A stretch of 64,000 bases of DNA. Origin: Mycobacterium shinjukuense (GTDB taxonomy: Bacteria; Actinomycetota; Actinomycetes; Mycobacteriales; Mycobacteriaceae). This document shows, in pieces, positions 8,699 through 17,247 of the stretch. The position numbers and the translations under genes are program-made. The DNA is taken from positions 4,216,001-4,280,000 of the forward strand of contig NZ_AP022575.1 in the NCBI RefSeq assembly GCF_010730055.1, read 5' to 3'. Under the pieces are notes generated by a model that was not told the DNA's origin, searched no databases, and was given only the letters and a program-made list of their open reading frames with translations. Numbering within the stretch: position 1 is the stretch's first letter; every line of letters starts with the position of its first letter.

Positions 8699-9290
8699 AT
8701 GGATCGGCAGGCGATCACCGCGGCGTTCGACACCCTCGATGCCGGCGTGGATGCCGTGCTGGGGTTGGATTGTGAGGCGTTGACCACCCATGAGCGGATG
8801 GTGTTGCTGGAACGGGTGGAGCGGGTACGCCGCCGGTTGCCCGCCGCCGAGCATCCGCTGATCAACCAGCTGGCCCGCTCGGGCCAGCGCCGAGGAGTTG
8901 GGCGGCAAACTGGCGCATGCGATCGCCGAGTGGACGCTGATCAGCCGCGCCGAGGCCGCCCGCCGCATCGGTGAGGCCGCCGATTTGGGGCCGCGGCGCG
9001 CACTGACCGGCCAGCCGCTGGCGCCGGTGTTGGCGGCCAGCGCGGCCGCCCAACGCGCCGGCAAGCTGGGCGCCGGGCTGGGGGCACCTCCCGCTTGCGG
9101 GGACCCCGTATGCCCAGTGCCGCACCACCGATGTGAACGCGTTGACGTTTGCCTGCGGCGCCCAGCACCGCATGCTGCAACCCGGGGGTTGGAGCACCCG
9201 CACCAACGCCCGCGGCGAGACCGAGTGGCTACCGCCCCCCGTGAGCGGTCGGACCGCGCCGGCGTTACCGGTGTGCCTGACAGCAACTGC
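8699..9290 (+). pseudogene. Remnant of a 13E12-family (DUF222/HNH) gene
   Basis: Three pieces of one protein family appear in three frames. 8699-8890 gives the N-terminus (MDRQAITAAFDTLDAGVDAV). About 8895-9075 gives the middle (GGKLAHAIAEWTLISRAEAA through LAASAAAQRAGKLGA). About 9103-9290 gives the C-terminal HNH flank (YAQCRTTDVNALTFACGAQH, then GGWSTRTNARGETEWLPPP). Intact 13E12 proteins are about 400-470 residues with a central DUF222 domain and a C-terminal HNH nuclease. Here the part between LGA and YAQCRTTD, including the core HNH residues, is gone. The junction is occupied by a short palindromic repeat (9080-9103). These genes are repeated in slow growers and are known recombination substrates. 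Confidence 0.85.
9080..9103. repeat. Short dispersed palindromic repeat, copy 1
   Basis: The 24-base unit GGGGGCACC-T-CCCGCTTGCGGGGA recurs at 22546-22567 and twice at 28601-28661. Internally it is a hairpin (CCCGC-TT-GCGGG). It sits exactly where the 13E12 remnant loses homology, so insertion or recombination at this unit could have produced the deletion. Confidence 0.7.
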
Positions 9291-9499
9291 ACCGCCGGCC
9301 AGCTCACGCACATCTGGCCCCAGCACTGCAACCTATGCACACGTGCACAGTCAGACGTTGTGACCGCGGCTCGCGAGCAGCGGCCCGGCACTCCTTGGCG
9401 GCTTTCGGCGTGAGCGTGTGCGGCTTGGTCGCGCCGCTCGGCGGCGCGTTGGAGATGTTGCTACCCCTGTCGACACGGTAGTCCGGTCAGAATGGCTTC

Positions 9500-10351
9500 A
9501 TGGCACTGGATCTGAACGCGTACTTCGGCCGCATCAACTATCGCGGCGCTACCGAGCCAACCCTGGATGTGCTGCGGGATCTGGTGACCGCTCACACTCG
9601 GGCGATTCCGTTCGAGAACCTGGATCCGTTGATGGGCGTGCCGGTCGACGACCTGAGTCCAGATGCGCTGGCCGACAAGCTGGTGCACCGGCGTCGAGGT
9701 GGCTACTGCTACGAGCACAACGGGTTGATGGGATACGTGTTGGCCGAACTCGGTTATCGGGTACGCCGATTCTCCGGCCGAGTCTTCTGGATGCTTCCGC
9801 CGGTTGCGCCCGTACCGGCGCAGACGCACACGGTGCTGGGGGTAACATTCCCCGGCTCGGCCGGGTCGTATCTCGTCGACGTCGGCTTCGGCGGCCAGAC
9901 GCCCACCTCGCCGATCCGCTTGGAAACCGGCAGTGTCCAGCAGACGTCACACGAACCGTATCGACTCAAGGACCGCGGCGACGGGTTGGTGCTGCAGGCC
10001 ATGATCCGTGACCAATGGCAGACCCTGTATGCGTTCACCACGCAGAACCGACCGCAGATCGATCTGATAGTGGGCAGCTGGTACGTCTCCACCCACCCGG
10101 CATCGCACTTCGTCACCGGCCTGACCGCCGCGATCGTCACCGCCGACGCCCGGTGGAACTTGGCTGGCCGCTACCTCGCTATCCACCGGGCCGACGGGAC
10201 CGAGAAGATCCGACTTGATGACGCGGCGGCGGTTGTCGACGCCCTCAGTGAGCGGTTCAGCATCAACGTGGCCGACGTCGGCGAGCGGGGCGTGCTTGAA
10301 GCTCGCATCGACGAGCTATTGGCCCGGCAACCAGGAACCGATGCGCCGTAA
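9500..10351 (+). CDS. nat: Arylamine N-acetyltransferase
   Basis: Cytoplasmic NAT of 283 residues, the length of the M. tuberculosis enzyme. The catalytic triad is at the family positions: Cys70 in RGGYCYEHN, His110 in QTHTVL, Asp127 in LVDVGFGG. NAT transfers acetyl or propionyl groups from CoA to arylamines (including isoniazid). In mycobacteria it is linked to cholesterol catabolism and may use propionyl-CoA released from the sterol. In H37Rv nat is the last gene of the hsaACDB operon. Here those genes are not upstream; a 13E12 remnant is, so its promoter must be local or different. The 3' end overlaps the convergent aminotransferase gene by 36 bases. Confidence 0.95.
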   Translation: MALDLNAYFGRINYRGATEPTLDVLRDLVTAHTRAIPFENLDPLMGVPVDDLSPDALADKLVHRRRGGYCYEHNGLMGYVLAELGYRVRRFSGRVFWMLPPVAPVPAQTHTVLGVTFPGSAGSYLVDVGFGGQTPTSPIRLETGSVQQTSHEPYRLKDRGDGLVLQAMIRDQWQTLYAFTTQNRPQIDLIVGSWYVSTHPASHFVTGLTAAIVTADARWNLAGRYLAIHRADGTEKIRLDDAAAVVDALSERFSINVADVGERGVLEARIDELLARQPGTDAP

Positions 10352-11482
10352 GGCTTCTTCGACGTCGCTGGTCGGTCCGGCAAAAGACATCCGGACGTAC
10401 GAACTGCCGCGTTCGGTGTCGAAATCGATGCCCGGCGCGATGGCAACACCGGTGTCGGCCAGCAGCTTTGAGCAGAATGCCAGGGAGTCGGCGGTAAAAT
10501 CGGAGACGTCGGCGTAGACGTAGAACGCGCCGTCGGTGGGCGCCAGCCGGTCGATGCCGACTGCGCGCAGACCGTCCAGCAACAGCGAGCGGTTGACCGC
10601 GTAGTGCGCCAGGTTGCCCTCGGCCTCGGCCGTCGCCTCCGGGGTGAATGCGGACACCGCGGCGATCTGCGACAGCGCCGGCGGGCAGATGGTGAAGTTG
10701 CCGGTCAGGCAGTCCACCGCGCGGCGCAGCACGGTGGGCACCAGCAGCCAGCCCAACCGCCAACCGGTCATCGCAAAATATTTGGAAAAACTGTTGACTA
10801 CCACCGCGTTTCGCGACGTCTGCCACGCGCAGCTGGTCTGCGGAGCCCCCGCGTACACCAGGCCGTGGTAGACCTCATCGCTGATCAGCCGTACACCGGC
10901 AGCGTCACACCAGGACGCGATCTCCGCCAGTTCTCTAGGGGGGATGACCGTTCCGGTCGGGTTGGCCGGGCTGGCGACGATGACACCGTGCAGCGGCGGG
11001 TGGATTTCGGCCAGCATCTGCACCGTGGGCTGGAACCGGGTCTGCGGCCCGCACGGAATCTCCACGACCTCACATCCCAGCGCCGACAGGATATTCCGGT
11101 AGCACGGGTAGCCGGGACTGGCCATGGCGACCCGGTCGCCCACGTCGAAGCAGGCCAGAAAGGCGAGCAAAAAGCCACCCGAGGAACCCGTGGTGATGAC
11201 CACCGCGTCCAGGTCGACGTCGATGCCGTGCCGGCGTTGGTAATCCGCGGCGATCGCCGCGCGCAGCTCGGGAATGCCCAGCGCCACGGTGTATCCCAGT
11301 TGGTTGAGATGCAATGCGGCGGCCGCGGCCGCACGTACCGGTTCCGGGGCGCCCGCACTGGGCTGGCCGGCCGACAGGTTCACCAGGTCGCCGTGGGTGC
11401 GCTGGCGCTCCGCGGCCGCCAGCCAGACATCCATCACATAAAACGGTGGGATGCCGGCGCGCAGGGCCACACGGTCATTCAC
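10316..11482 (-). CDS. aspB: PLP-dependent aminotransferase (Rv3565-like)
   Basis: Class I/II fold-type I aminotransferase, 388 residues, matching Rv3565 in length. The Schiff-base lysine is Lys234 in NSFSKYFAMTGWRLGW, with SPANPTG and SDEVYHG supplying the cofactor pocket. It is annotated aspB in M. tuberculosis, but the amino-acid substrate has not been shown and cannot be read from the sequence. It is the last gene of the fadD3-fadE31-fadE32-fadE33-aspB run. Its start codon overlaps the fadE33 stop (TGA at 11481-11479), so it is probably co-transcribed with the KstR2 regulon even though no steroid step needs a transaminase. Confidence 0.88.
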   Translation of the reverse strand: MNDRVALRAGIPPFYVMDVWLAAAERQRTHGDLVNLSAGQPSAGAPEPVRAAAAAALHLNQLGYTVALGIPELRAAIAADYQRRHGIDVDLDAVVITTGSSGGFLLAFLACFDVGDRVAMASPGYPCYRNILSALGCEVVEIPCGPQTRFQPTVQMLAEIHPPLHGVIVASPANPTGTVIPPRELAEIASWCDAAGVRLISDEVYHGLVYAGAPQTSCAWQTSRNAVVVNSFSKYFAMTGWRLGWLLVPTVLRRAVDCLTGNFTICPPALSQIAAVSAFTPEATAEAEGNLAHYAVNRSLLLDGLRAVGIDRLAPTDGAFYVYADVSDFTADSLAFCSKLLADTGVAIAPGIDFDTERGSSYVRMSFAGPTSDVEEALRRIGSWLPGQ

Positions 11483-12429
11483 GGCGTCGGGAGCACCTCT
11501 GCTTCTAGTTGGCGCAGCAGTTCTCGCGGAGAGCCGAGCAGTTGCGCGCTGCCATGTGCGCGTTTGAAATACAGATGCATGTCGTGTTCCCAGGTGATGG
11601 CGATGCCGCCGTGCAGCTGAATGCCCTCGGCCGCCACCCTACTCAACGCCTCGGTGGCGGCCAGGCGCGCGGTGGCGGCGTTGGTGGGCGAGGGTTGGTT
11701 GCATGCGTCGGCGACGACGGCGCGGGCCGCGGCGATCGCGACATACAGATCGGCCATCCGATGCTTGAGGGCCTGGAAGCTGCCGATCGGACGGCCGAAT
11801 TGCACTCGGCTCTTGGTGTATTCGACGGTCAATTCCAGACAGCGTTCGGCGGCGCCGATCTGCTCGGCCGCCAGCAGGATCGCCGCGGTGTCGGCGAGGC
11901 CGGGGTCGGGGCCGACGGGCACGCAATCTTCGGGTTGCACGCGGGCCAGCCTGCGGGTGGGGTCCATGGTGGCCACCGGCCGTGCGCTGAATCGGGTCCA
12001 CCTGCTTAGCTGGCCGCCGGATGCGGCGACGACGACGTCGGCGATGTCGCCGTTGACCACGTAGTCGGGATCGAATACCAGCGCACCGATCGAGCTACCC
12101 TCGGCAAGAGCTGCCAGCGTCTGAACGTCCGGCTCGGGTGCGGCCAGCAGCGCCAGCTCCGCCAACGTGGTGCCCAGCAGGGGAGAGGGCACCAGCGCCC
12201 GCCCCAGCTCCTGCAAAACCGTTGCCGCATCGGCCAGTTCGCCGCCAGCGCCGCCCAACTCCTCGGGTACCACCAGGGCCACGGCGCCGACCTGCTCGCA
12301 CAAGAGTTGCCATAGTGACTCGTCGTAGCCACGATCGGATTCCATTGCCGCGCGCACCGCCGCCGGGGTTGCGTGTTTGGTGACCAGGGCGGCGACGGTC
12401 TGCCGCAGCATCTCCCGTTCTTGGGTCAT
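11479..12429 (-). CDS. fadE33: Acyl-CoA dehydrogenase FadE33
   Basis: FAD-dependent acyl-CoA dehydrogenase subunit of about 316 residues, starting at the ATG that overlaps the fadE32 stop; upstream in-frame codons belong to fadE32. It has the helical N-domain, a middle region with VVPEELGGAGGELADAATVL and the C-terminal helix with QFGRPIGSFQALKHRMADLY. The shorter length is typical of the steroid FadEs that work as alpha2beta2 heterotetramers with a sister subunit. It is part of the KstR2 regulon for rings C and D and is expected to act on a late ring-degradation CoA thioester together with FadE31 or FadE32. Confidence 0.92.
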   Translation of the reverse strand: MTQEREMLRQTVAALVTKHATPAAVRAAMESDRGYDESLWQLLCEQVGAVALVVPEELGGAGGELADAATVLQELGRALVPSPLLGTTLAELALLAAPEPDVQTLAALAEGSSIGALVFDPDYVVNGDIADVVVAASGGQLSRWTRFSARPVATMDPTRRLARVQPEDCVPVGPDPGLADTAAILLAAEQIGAAERCLELTVEYTKSRVQFGRPIGSFQALKHRMADLYVAIAAARAVVADACNQPSPTNAATARLAATEALSRVAAEGIQLHGGIAITWEHDMHLYFKRAHGSAQLLGSPRELLRQLEAEVLPTP

Positions 12430-13391
12430 CAGCACCGCTCCTCCAGCGCCTCCAGCACCCGCCTGCGGTGCGCGGCCGGCGTACCCCAGGCCGAGCGTAG
12501 CGCCTGCACCCGCAGCAGCCACAACGACAGGTCGTGCTCCTGGGTGAATCCGATTGCGCCGTGGGTCTGCAACGCCGACCGCGCGGCCAGCAGAGCAGCC
12601 TCACCCGCGGCCACCTTGGCGGCGCTGACGTCACCCGGCTCCAACGACAAGGCCGCGCCATACACCAGGGGCCGGGCCAGCTCGATCGCGATGTGCACAT
12701 CGGCGAGCTTGTGTTTGATCGCCTGATACGAGCCGATGACCCGCCCGAACTGACTCCGCTGCTTGGCGTAATCGACGGCCGCGTCCAGCAGCGCCTCGGC
12801 GGCACCCACCAATTGGGCCGCGGTGGCCAATGCTCCGAACTCGTAGGCCCGTACCACGTTCGCCCGCCAGGCCTGGCCGGATGCCGTCACCTCGTACAGC
12901 CGTCGGCTGGGGTCGACGGACTGGTGGCACTCACCGGGTGTCCCTTCGGTGACGCTGCCATCGCTCGCGAGCAGCACCAGCCCCGCGGTATCGGCGTCGA
13001 CCGCACGCGGAACCTGGGGGGGCATGGCGACCGTCACGATCAGCTCACCGGACGCCAGCCCGGCGCTGCGATCGGCCTGATCGTCACTGGCGAGCAAAAC
13101 CGGTGCCACGGCGATCGATTCGGCAACCGGGCCGGGCACACACCAGCGCCCGAGACGTTCCAGCGCCACCACCAGATCGACCGGGTGGGCCTCCAGGCCG
13201 TCGAACCTTTCCGGCACGGCCAGCGCGGTGACGCCCAGGTTGGCCAGCTGCGCCCACACCTTGCGACCAGGCGCGACATCGCCGGCCGACCAGGCGCGGA
13301 CCGCGCCGGGCAGGTCCGCGGCGCCCAGCGCCGCGTCGATGCTGGCCGCGAAGTCGCGCTGCTGGTCGTCGAGTGCAAATTCCACGGTCAC
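12429..13391 (-). CDS. fadE32: Acyl-CoA dehydrogenase FadE32
   Basis: About 320 residues from the GTG that overlaps the fadE31 stop (GTGA at 13391-13388); a GTG two codons later is an alternative. It has an acyl-CoA dehydrogenase fold with QFGRVIGSYQAIKHKLADVH in the C-terminal helical domain. It sits between fadE31 and fadE33 with overlaps on both sides, so the three subunits should be made in equal amounts. In M. tuberculosis FadE31-33 belong to the pathway that degrades the last two steroid rings; the exact subunit pairing is inferred from the family, not shown here. Confidence 0.92.
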   Translation of the reverse strand: MTVEFALDDQQRDFAASIDAALGAADLPGAVRAWSAGDVAPGRKVWAQLANLGVTALAVPERFDGLEAHPVDLVVALERLGRWCVPGPVAESIAVAPVLLASDDQADRSAGLASGELIVTVAMPPQVPRAVDADTAGLVLLASDGSVTEGTPGECHQSVDPSRRLYEVTASGQAWRANVVRAYEFGALATAAQLVGAAEALLDAAVDYAKQRSQFGRVIGSYQAIKHKLADVHIAIELARPLVYGAALSLEPGDVSAAKVAAGEAALLAARSALQTHGAIGFTQEHDLSLWLLRVQALRSAWGTPAAHRRRVLEALEERC

Positions 13392-14521
13392 TTCTTCTCT
13401 CGTGGCAGGCCCAGCAGCCGTTCCGAAATGATGTTGCGCTGGATTTCGTTGGTGCCGGCGTAGATCGGGCCTCCGAGGGCGAACAGCAGGCCGTCGGTCC
13501 AGGGGCCGGCCAGCTCCCCGTCGGCGCCGCGGATGTCGAGGGCGGTCTGATGCAGGTCCACGTCCAGGTCGGACCAGAACACCTTGGTCACCGAGGATTC
13601 CGCGCCCAGCTCGCCGCCGCGGGCCAGCCTGGTCACCGTGCCGAAGGTGTGCAGCCGGTAGGCCTGCGCCTTGATCCAGGCGTCGGCGACCCGGTCGGCG
13701 AACTCCGGGGGTGAGCCGCCGTCCTTCCACAGTTGCACCAGCCGTTCGGCGGCGGCCAGAAAGCGGCCCGGGCTGCGCAGCGACATGCCGCGCTCGTTGC
13801 TCGATGTGCTCATGGCCGCGCGCCATCCGTCGTTCGGGGCGCCGATGACGTCTTCGTCGGGTACGAACACGTCGTCGAGAAAGATTTCACCGAAGCCGGT
13901 GTCACCGCCTAGTTGGGCGATCGGGCGCACCGTGACGCCCTTGGCTTTCAGGTCGAACATGAAGTACGTCAGGCCGCGGTGCCTTTCGGCCGTGGGGTCG
14001 GAGCGGAACAGGCCGAATGCCATGTCGGCGAACGGCGCCCGCGAACTCCAGATCTTCTGCCCGTTGAGCAGCCAACCGCCCGCCGTCTTGGTCGCGGTGG
14101 AGCGCAGCGACGCCAGATCGCTGCCGGATTCGGGCTCTGACCAGGCCTGCGCCCAGATCTGCTCGCCGCTGGCCATTTTCGGCAAGATGCGGTCGAGCTG
14201 TTCGGCGGTGCCGTGGGCGAACAGGGTCGGCGCCAGCATCGAGGTGCCGTTGGCGCTCGCCCGCCCCGGGGCGCCGGCGCGGAAGTACTCCTCCTCGAAC
14301 ACCACCCAATGCAGCAGCGGCGCGTCGCGGCCGCCGTAGCGCTTCGGCCAGGTGATCACCGACAGCCCGGCGTCAAACAGCACCCGGTCCCAATGACGAT
14401 GTTGCGCAAAGCCTTCCGCATTATCGTAAGACTTCGTCGGGATCGACGCGGCATTGGCAGCGAGGAACTCGCGCACTTCGGCCTGGAAGATCAGGGTCTG
14501 CTCGTCGAAATTCAGATCCAT
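13388..14521 (-). CDS. fadE31: Acyl-CoA dehydrogenase FadE31
   Basis: Full-length acyl-CoA dehydrogenase of 377 residues, identical in length to Rv3562. It shows the WSEPESGSDLASL flavin/substrate segment near residue 130 and the C-terminal AGTNEIQRNIISERLLGLP motif that contacts FAD across the dimer. The ATG lies directly after the fadD3 stop (TGA at 14524-14522), so the two genes are translationally adjacent. It is the large partner among the three FadEs downstream of fadD3 and is expected to introduce a double bond in a ring-C/D intermediate. Confidence 0.94.
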   Translation of the reverse strand: MDLNFDEQTLIFQAEVREFLAANAASIPTKSYDNAEGFAQHRHWDRVLFDAGLSVITWPKRYGGRDAPLLHWVVFEEEYFRAGAPGRASANGTSMLAPTLFAHGTAEQLDRILPKMASGEQIWAQAWSEPESGSDLASLRSTATKTAGGWLLNGQKIWSSRAPFADMAFGLFRSDPTAERHRGLTYFMFDLKAKGVTVRPIAQLGGDTGFGEIFLDDVFVPDEDVIGAPNDGWRAAMSTSSNERGMSLRSPGRFLAAAERLVQLWKDGGSPPEFADRVADAWIKAQAYRLHTFGTVTRLARGGELGAESSVTKVFWSDLDVDLHQTALDIRGADGELAGPWTDGLLFALGGPIYAGTNEIQRNIISERLLGLPREKK

Positions 14522-16051
14522 TCAGGCCAACTCCCGCAACTGTGGTTTGACGACCTTACCGCCGGCATTGCGTGGCAACGCATCGACGAACCGCACCGAC
14601 CGCGGTGCCTTGAAATTCGCCAAATGCTCACGCGTGTAGCCGATTACCGACTCTTCGTTCAGATGCGCACCGGGTCGGGTGACCACGAACGCCCGGCCGA
14701 CCTCGCCGAGGCGCTGGTCGGGAACGCCGATCACGGCGGCGTCGGCCACCCCGTCCATCCGGGCCAGCACCTGCTCGACCTCGGCGGGATAGACGTTGAA
14801 TCCGCCGCAGATGTACATGTCCTTGAGGCGGTCGGTGATCCGCAGGTTGCCCGCCTCGTCCACCGCGCCGATATCGCCGGTGTGCAGCCAGCCGTCGGCA
14901 TCGATAGCCGCGGCCGTCGCCTGAGGGTCGTCGAGATAGCCCAGCATGACGTTCGGCCCGCGCAGCAGGACTTCCCCGTCGTCACCAATGCGCAGCTCGA
15001 AATCGGCGAACGGACGACCGCAGGTGGTCGCCACCGTCACCGCGTCGTCGTCGGGGCGGCACATCGTGCCCATGCCGTTGGCCTCGGTCAGCCCGTAAGC
15101 GGTCAGCACGATGTCGATGTCCAGCTCGGACTGCATGCGTTCCACCAGCACCACCGGTACCGTGGCCGCACCGGTTACCGCGAACCGCAGCGAGCTTAGG
15201 TCATAGTCGTTGCGGGCCGGGTGGTCGAGCAGGCTCTGGTAGATGGTGGGCGGTCCGGGCAGCACGGTGATGCGGTGGTGCTCGATCGCCTGCAGCGTGC
15301 GCAGCGGATCGAAGGTCAGCTGCGGGATCAGCGTCGCGCCGGTTTGCAGGCAGGCCAGGATCCCGGCCTTGTAGCCGAAGTTATGGAAGAACGGGTTGAT
15401 GCACAGGTAGCGGTCGTCGCTGGTGATCTTGCCGTTGGCGGCCCAGGATGCCGAGGCCGACAGTGATTGCCGGTGCGCGCATAGCACGCCTTTGCTGCGG
15501 CCGGTGGTTCCGGAGGTGAACAGGATGTCGCTGACGTCCTCGGGTGCCACGGCGGCGGCGCGGGCGTGTGCCGCCTCGAGGGCCACGGGATCGGCGCCCA
15601 GGGTGATGAAGTCGTCCCAGGTCCCGTCGTCCGCTTCGATCGGAACCCGCACGATGCGCCGCAGCGCGGGCAGCGCGTCGCGGTCCAGGCCGGTCGCTCG
15701 GTCGGCGCCCAGGAACCGGCCCGCCGCGAACAGCACCGGCGCAGCGGTTCGGGCCAGGATGTCGGCGGCTTCCTCTGCGGTGTAGCGGGTGTTCAGCGGC
15801 ACCATGGCGGCGCCGGCGTGCTGGATCGCCAGACAGGCCACCACCCAATGCCAGGTGTTCGGCGACCAGATGGCCACCCGGTCTCCGGGTTTCACGCCGA
15901 GGGTGACCAGCGCGGCCGCCGCCCGGTACACCTCGTCGCGCAACTCGGTCGACGTGAAGTTGCGGTCGTCGGTGATCAACGCCGTGTGGTCGGGTAGCTG
16001 GCGCACGAGACGATCCAGCGCCGCGGGCACGGTGCGCAGATCGTTAATCAA
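14522..16051 (-). CDS. fadD3: HIP-CoA synthetase FadD3
   Basis: ANL-superfamily acyl-CoA ligase of 509 residues. The AMP-binding signature DILFTSGTTGRSKGV is at about residues 170-185, GWLHTGDIG and RLKDMYICGGFNVYPAE form the hinge, and the C-terminal lysine for adenylation is in NAGGKVVKPQL. FadD3 activates 3aα-H-4α-(3'-propanoate)-7aβ-methylhexahydro-1,5-indanedione (HIP), the first step on rings C and D; HIP-CoA is the KstR2 effector. The start is a TTG with AGGAG seven bases upstream; no ATG fits the family N-terminus (INDLRTVPAALDRL). It is the first gene of a five-gene run ending with the aminotransferase, controlled by the KstR2 box just upstream. Confidence 0.95.
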   Translation of the reverse strand: MINDLRTVPAALDRLVRQLPDHTALITDDRNFTSTELRDEVYRAAAALVTLGVKPGDRVAIWSPNTWHWVVACLAIQHAGAAMVPLNTRYTAEEAADILARTAAPVLFAAGRFLGADRATGLDRDALPALRRIVRVPIEADDGTWDDFITLGADPVALEAAHARAAAVAPEDVSDILFTSGTTGRSKGVLCAHRQSLSASASWAANGKITSDDRYLCINPFFHNFGYKAGILACLQTGATLIPQLTFDPLRTLQAIEHHRITVLPGPPTIYQSLLDHPARNDYDLSSLRFAVTGAATVPVVLVERMQSELDIDIVLTAYGLTEANGMGTMCRPDDDAVTVATTCGRPFADFELRIGDDGEVLLRGPNVMLGYLDDPQATAAAIDADGWLHTGDIGAVDEAGNLRITDRLKDMYICGGFNVYPAEVEQVLARMDGVADAAVIGVPDQRLGEVGRAFVVTRPGAHLNEESVIGYTREHLANFKAPRSVRFVDALPRNAGGKVVKPQLRELA

Positions 16052-16067
16052 CGGACGCTCCTAACAA

Positions 16068-16081
16068 AGCAAGTGCTTGGT
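16068..16081. promoter_or_regulatory. KstR2 operator, fadD3/fadE30 divergent promoter
   Basis: AGCAAGTGCTTGGT fits the KstR2 consensus AnCAAGnnCTTGnT at every defined base. It lies 17 bases from both the fadD3 and the fadE30 start codons in the 47-bp divergent spacer, so one repressor dimer can block both promoters. Confidence 0.9.
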
Positions 16082-16098
16082 AGGTTAGCCTACAGGGC

Positions 16099-17247
16099 AT
16101 GCAGGACGTCGAGGAGTTCCGGGCGGAGGTCCGCGGTTGGCTGGCCGACAACCTGGTCGGCGAATTCGCCGCGCTCAAGGGCCTCGGCGGGCCGGGACGC
16201 GAACACGAAGCCTTCGAAGAACGCCGGGCATGGAACCAGCATCTGGCCGCCGCGGGGCTGACCTGCCTGGGCTGGCCGGTCGAGCACGGCGGGCGTGGGC
16301 TGTCGACCGCGCACCGGGTGGCGTTCTACGAGGAGTACGCCCGGGCCGACGCGCCGGACAAGGTCAACCACTTCGGCGAGGAGCTGTTGGGGCCCACGCT
16401 GATCGGGTTCGGAACGCCGAAGCAGCAGCAGCGCTTTCTGCCGCGCATCCGCGACGTCACCGAGCTGTGGTGTCAGGGATATTCGGAGCCCGGCGCCGGC
16501 AGCGACCTGGCGAGCGTGTCGACCACCGCCGAACTCGACGGTGACCAGTGGGTGATCAACGGCCAGAAGGTGTGGACCTCGCTGGCGCACCTGTCGCAGT
16601 GGTGCTTTGTGGTCGCGCGCACCGAGAAGGGCTCCAAACGGCACGCCGGCCTGTCGTATCTGCTGGTGCCGCTGGACCAGCCCGGCGTGCAGATCCGGCC
16701 GATCGTCCAGATCACCGGCACCGCGGAGTTCAACGAGGTGTTCTTCGACGACGCCCGCACCGACGCCGACATGGTGGTCGGCGCACCGGGCGACGGCTGG
16801 CGGGTCGCGATGGCGACGCTGACCTTCGAGCGCGGCGTCTCCACGCTGGGGCAGCAGATCGTCTATGCCCGTGAGCTTTCCAAGCTGGCCGAGCTCGCGC
16901 GGCGCACCGGCGCCGCGGATGACCCGTTCGTCCGGGAGCGGCTGACCCGGGCGTGGACCGGGCTGCGGGCCATGCGTTCCTATGCCCTGGCCACCATGGA
17001 CACCGAGCAGCCCGGCCAGGACAACGTGTCGAAGTTGTTGTGGGCCAACTGGCATCGCGATCTGGGTGAGCTGGCGATGGACGTGATTGGCAAGCCCGCA
17101 ATGACCATGCCCGACGGCGAGTTCGACGAATGGCAGCGGCTGTATCTGTTCACCCGCGCCGACACCATCTACGGCGGGTCCAACGAGATCCAGCGCAACA
17201 TCATCGCCGAGCGGGTGCTCGGCCTGCCCCGGGAGGCCAAGGGATGA
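16099..17247 (+). CDS. fadE30: Acyl-CoA dehydrogenase FadE30
   Basis: Acyl-CoA dehydrogenase of 382 residues with YSEPGAGSDLASV near residue 130, NGQKVWTSLAHLSQWCF, and the C-terminal GGSNEIQRNIIAERVLGLP motif. In the HIP pathway FadE30 desaturates the propionyl side chain of HIP-CoA-derived thioesters for one round of beta-oxidation. It is divergent from fadD3 and shares its KstR2 operator. The stop overlaps the ATG of ipdF (ATGA). Confidence 0.95.
   Translation: MQDVEEFRAEVRGWLADNLVGEFAALKGLGGPGREHEAFEERRAWNQHLAAAGLTCLGWPVEHGGRGLSTAHRVAFYEEYARADAPDKVNHFGEELLGPTLIGFGTPKQQQRFLPRIRDVTELWCQGYSEPGAGSDLASVSTTAELDGDQWVINGQKVWTSLAHLSQWCFVVARTEKGSKRHAGLSYLLVPLDQPGVQIRPIVQITGTAEFNEVFFDDARTDADMVVGAPGDGWRVAMATLTFERGVSTLGQQIVYARELSKLAELARRTGAADDPFVRERLTRAWTGLRAMRSYALATMDTEQPGQDNVSKLLWANWHRDLGELAMDVIGKPAMTMPDGEFDEWQRLYLFTRADTIYGGSNEIQRNIIAERVLGLPREAKG

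Noticed and set aside
12095..12805. Alternative frames in the fadE31-fadE33 region
   Set aside because: All lie inside confident acyl-CoA dehydrogenase genes and have low-complexity Arg/Pro/Ala products.
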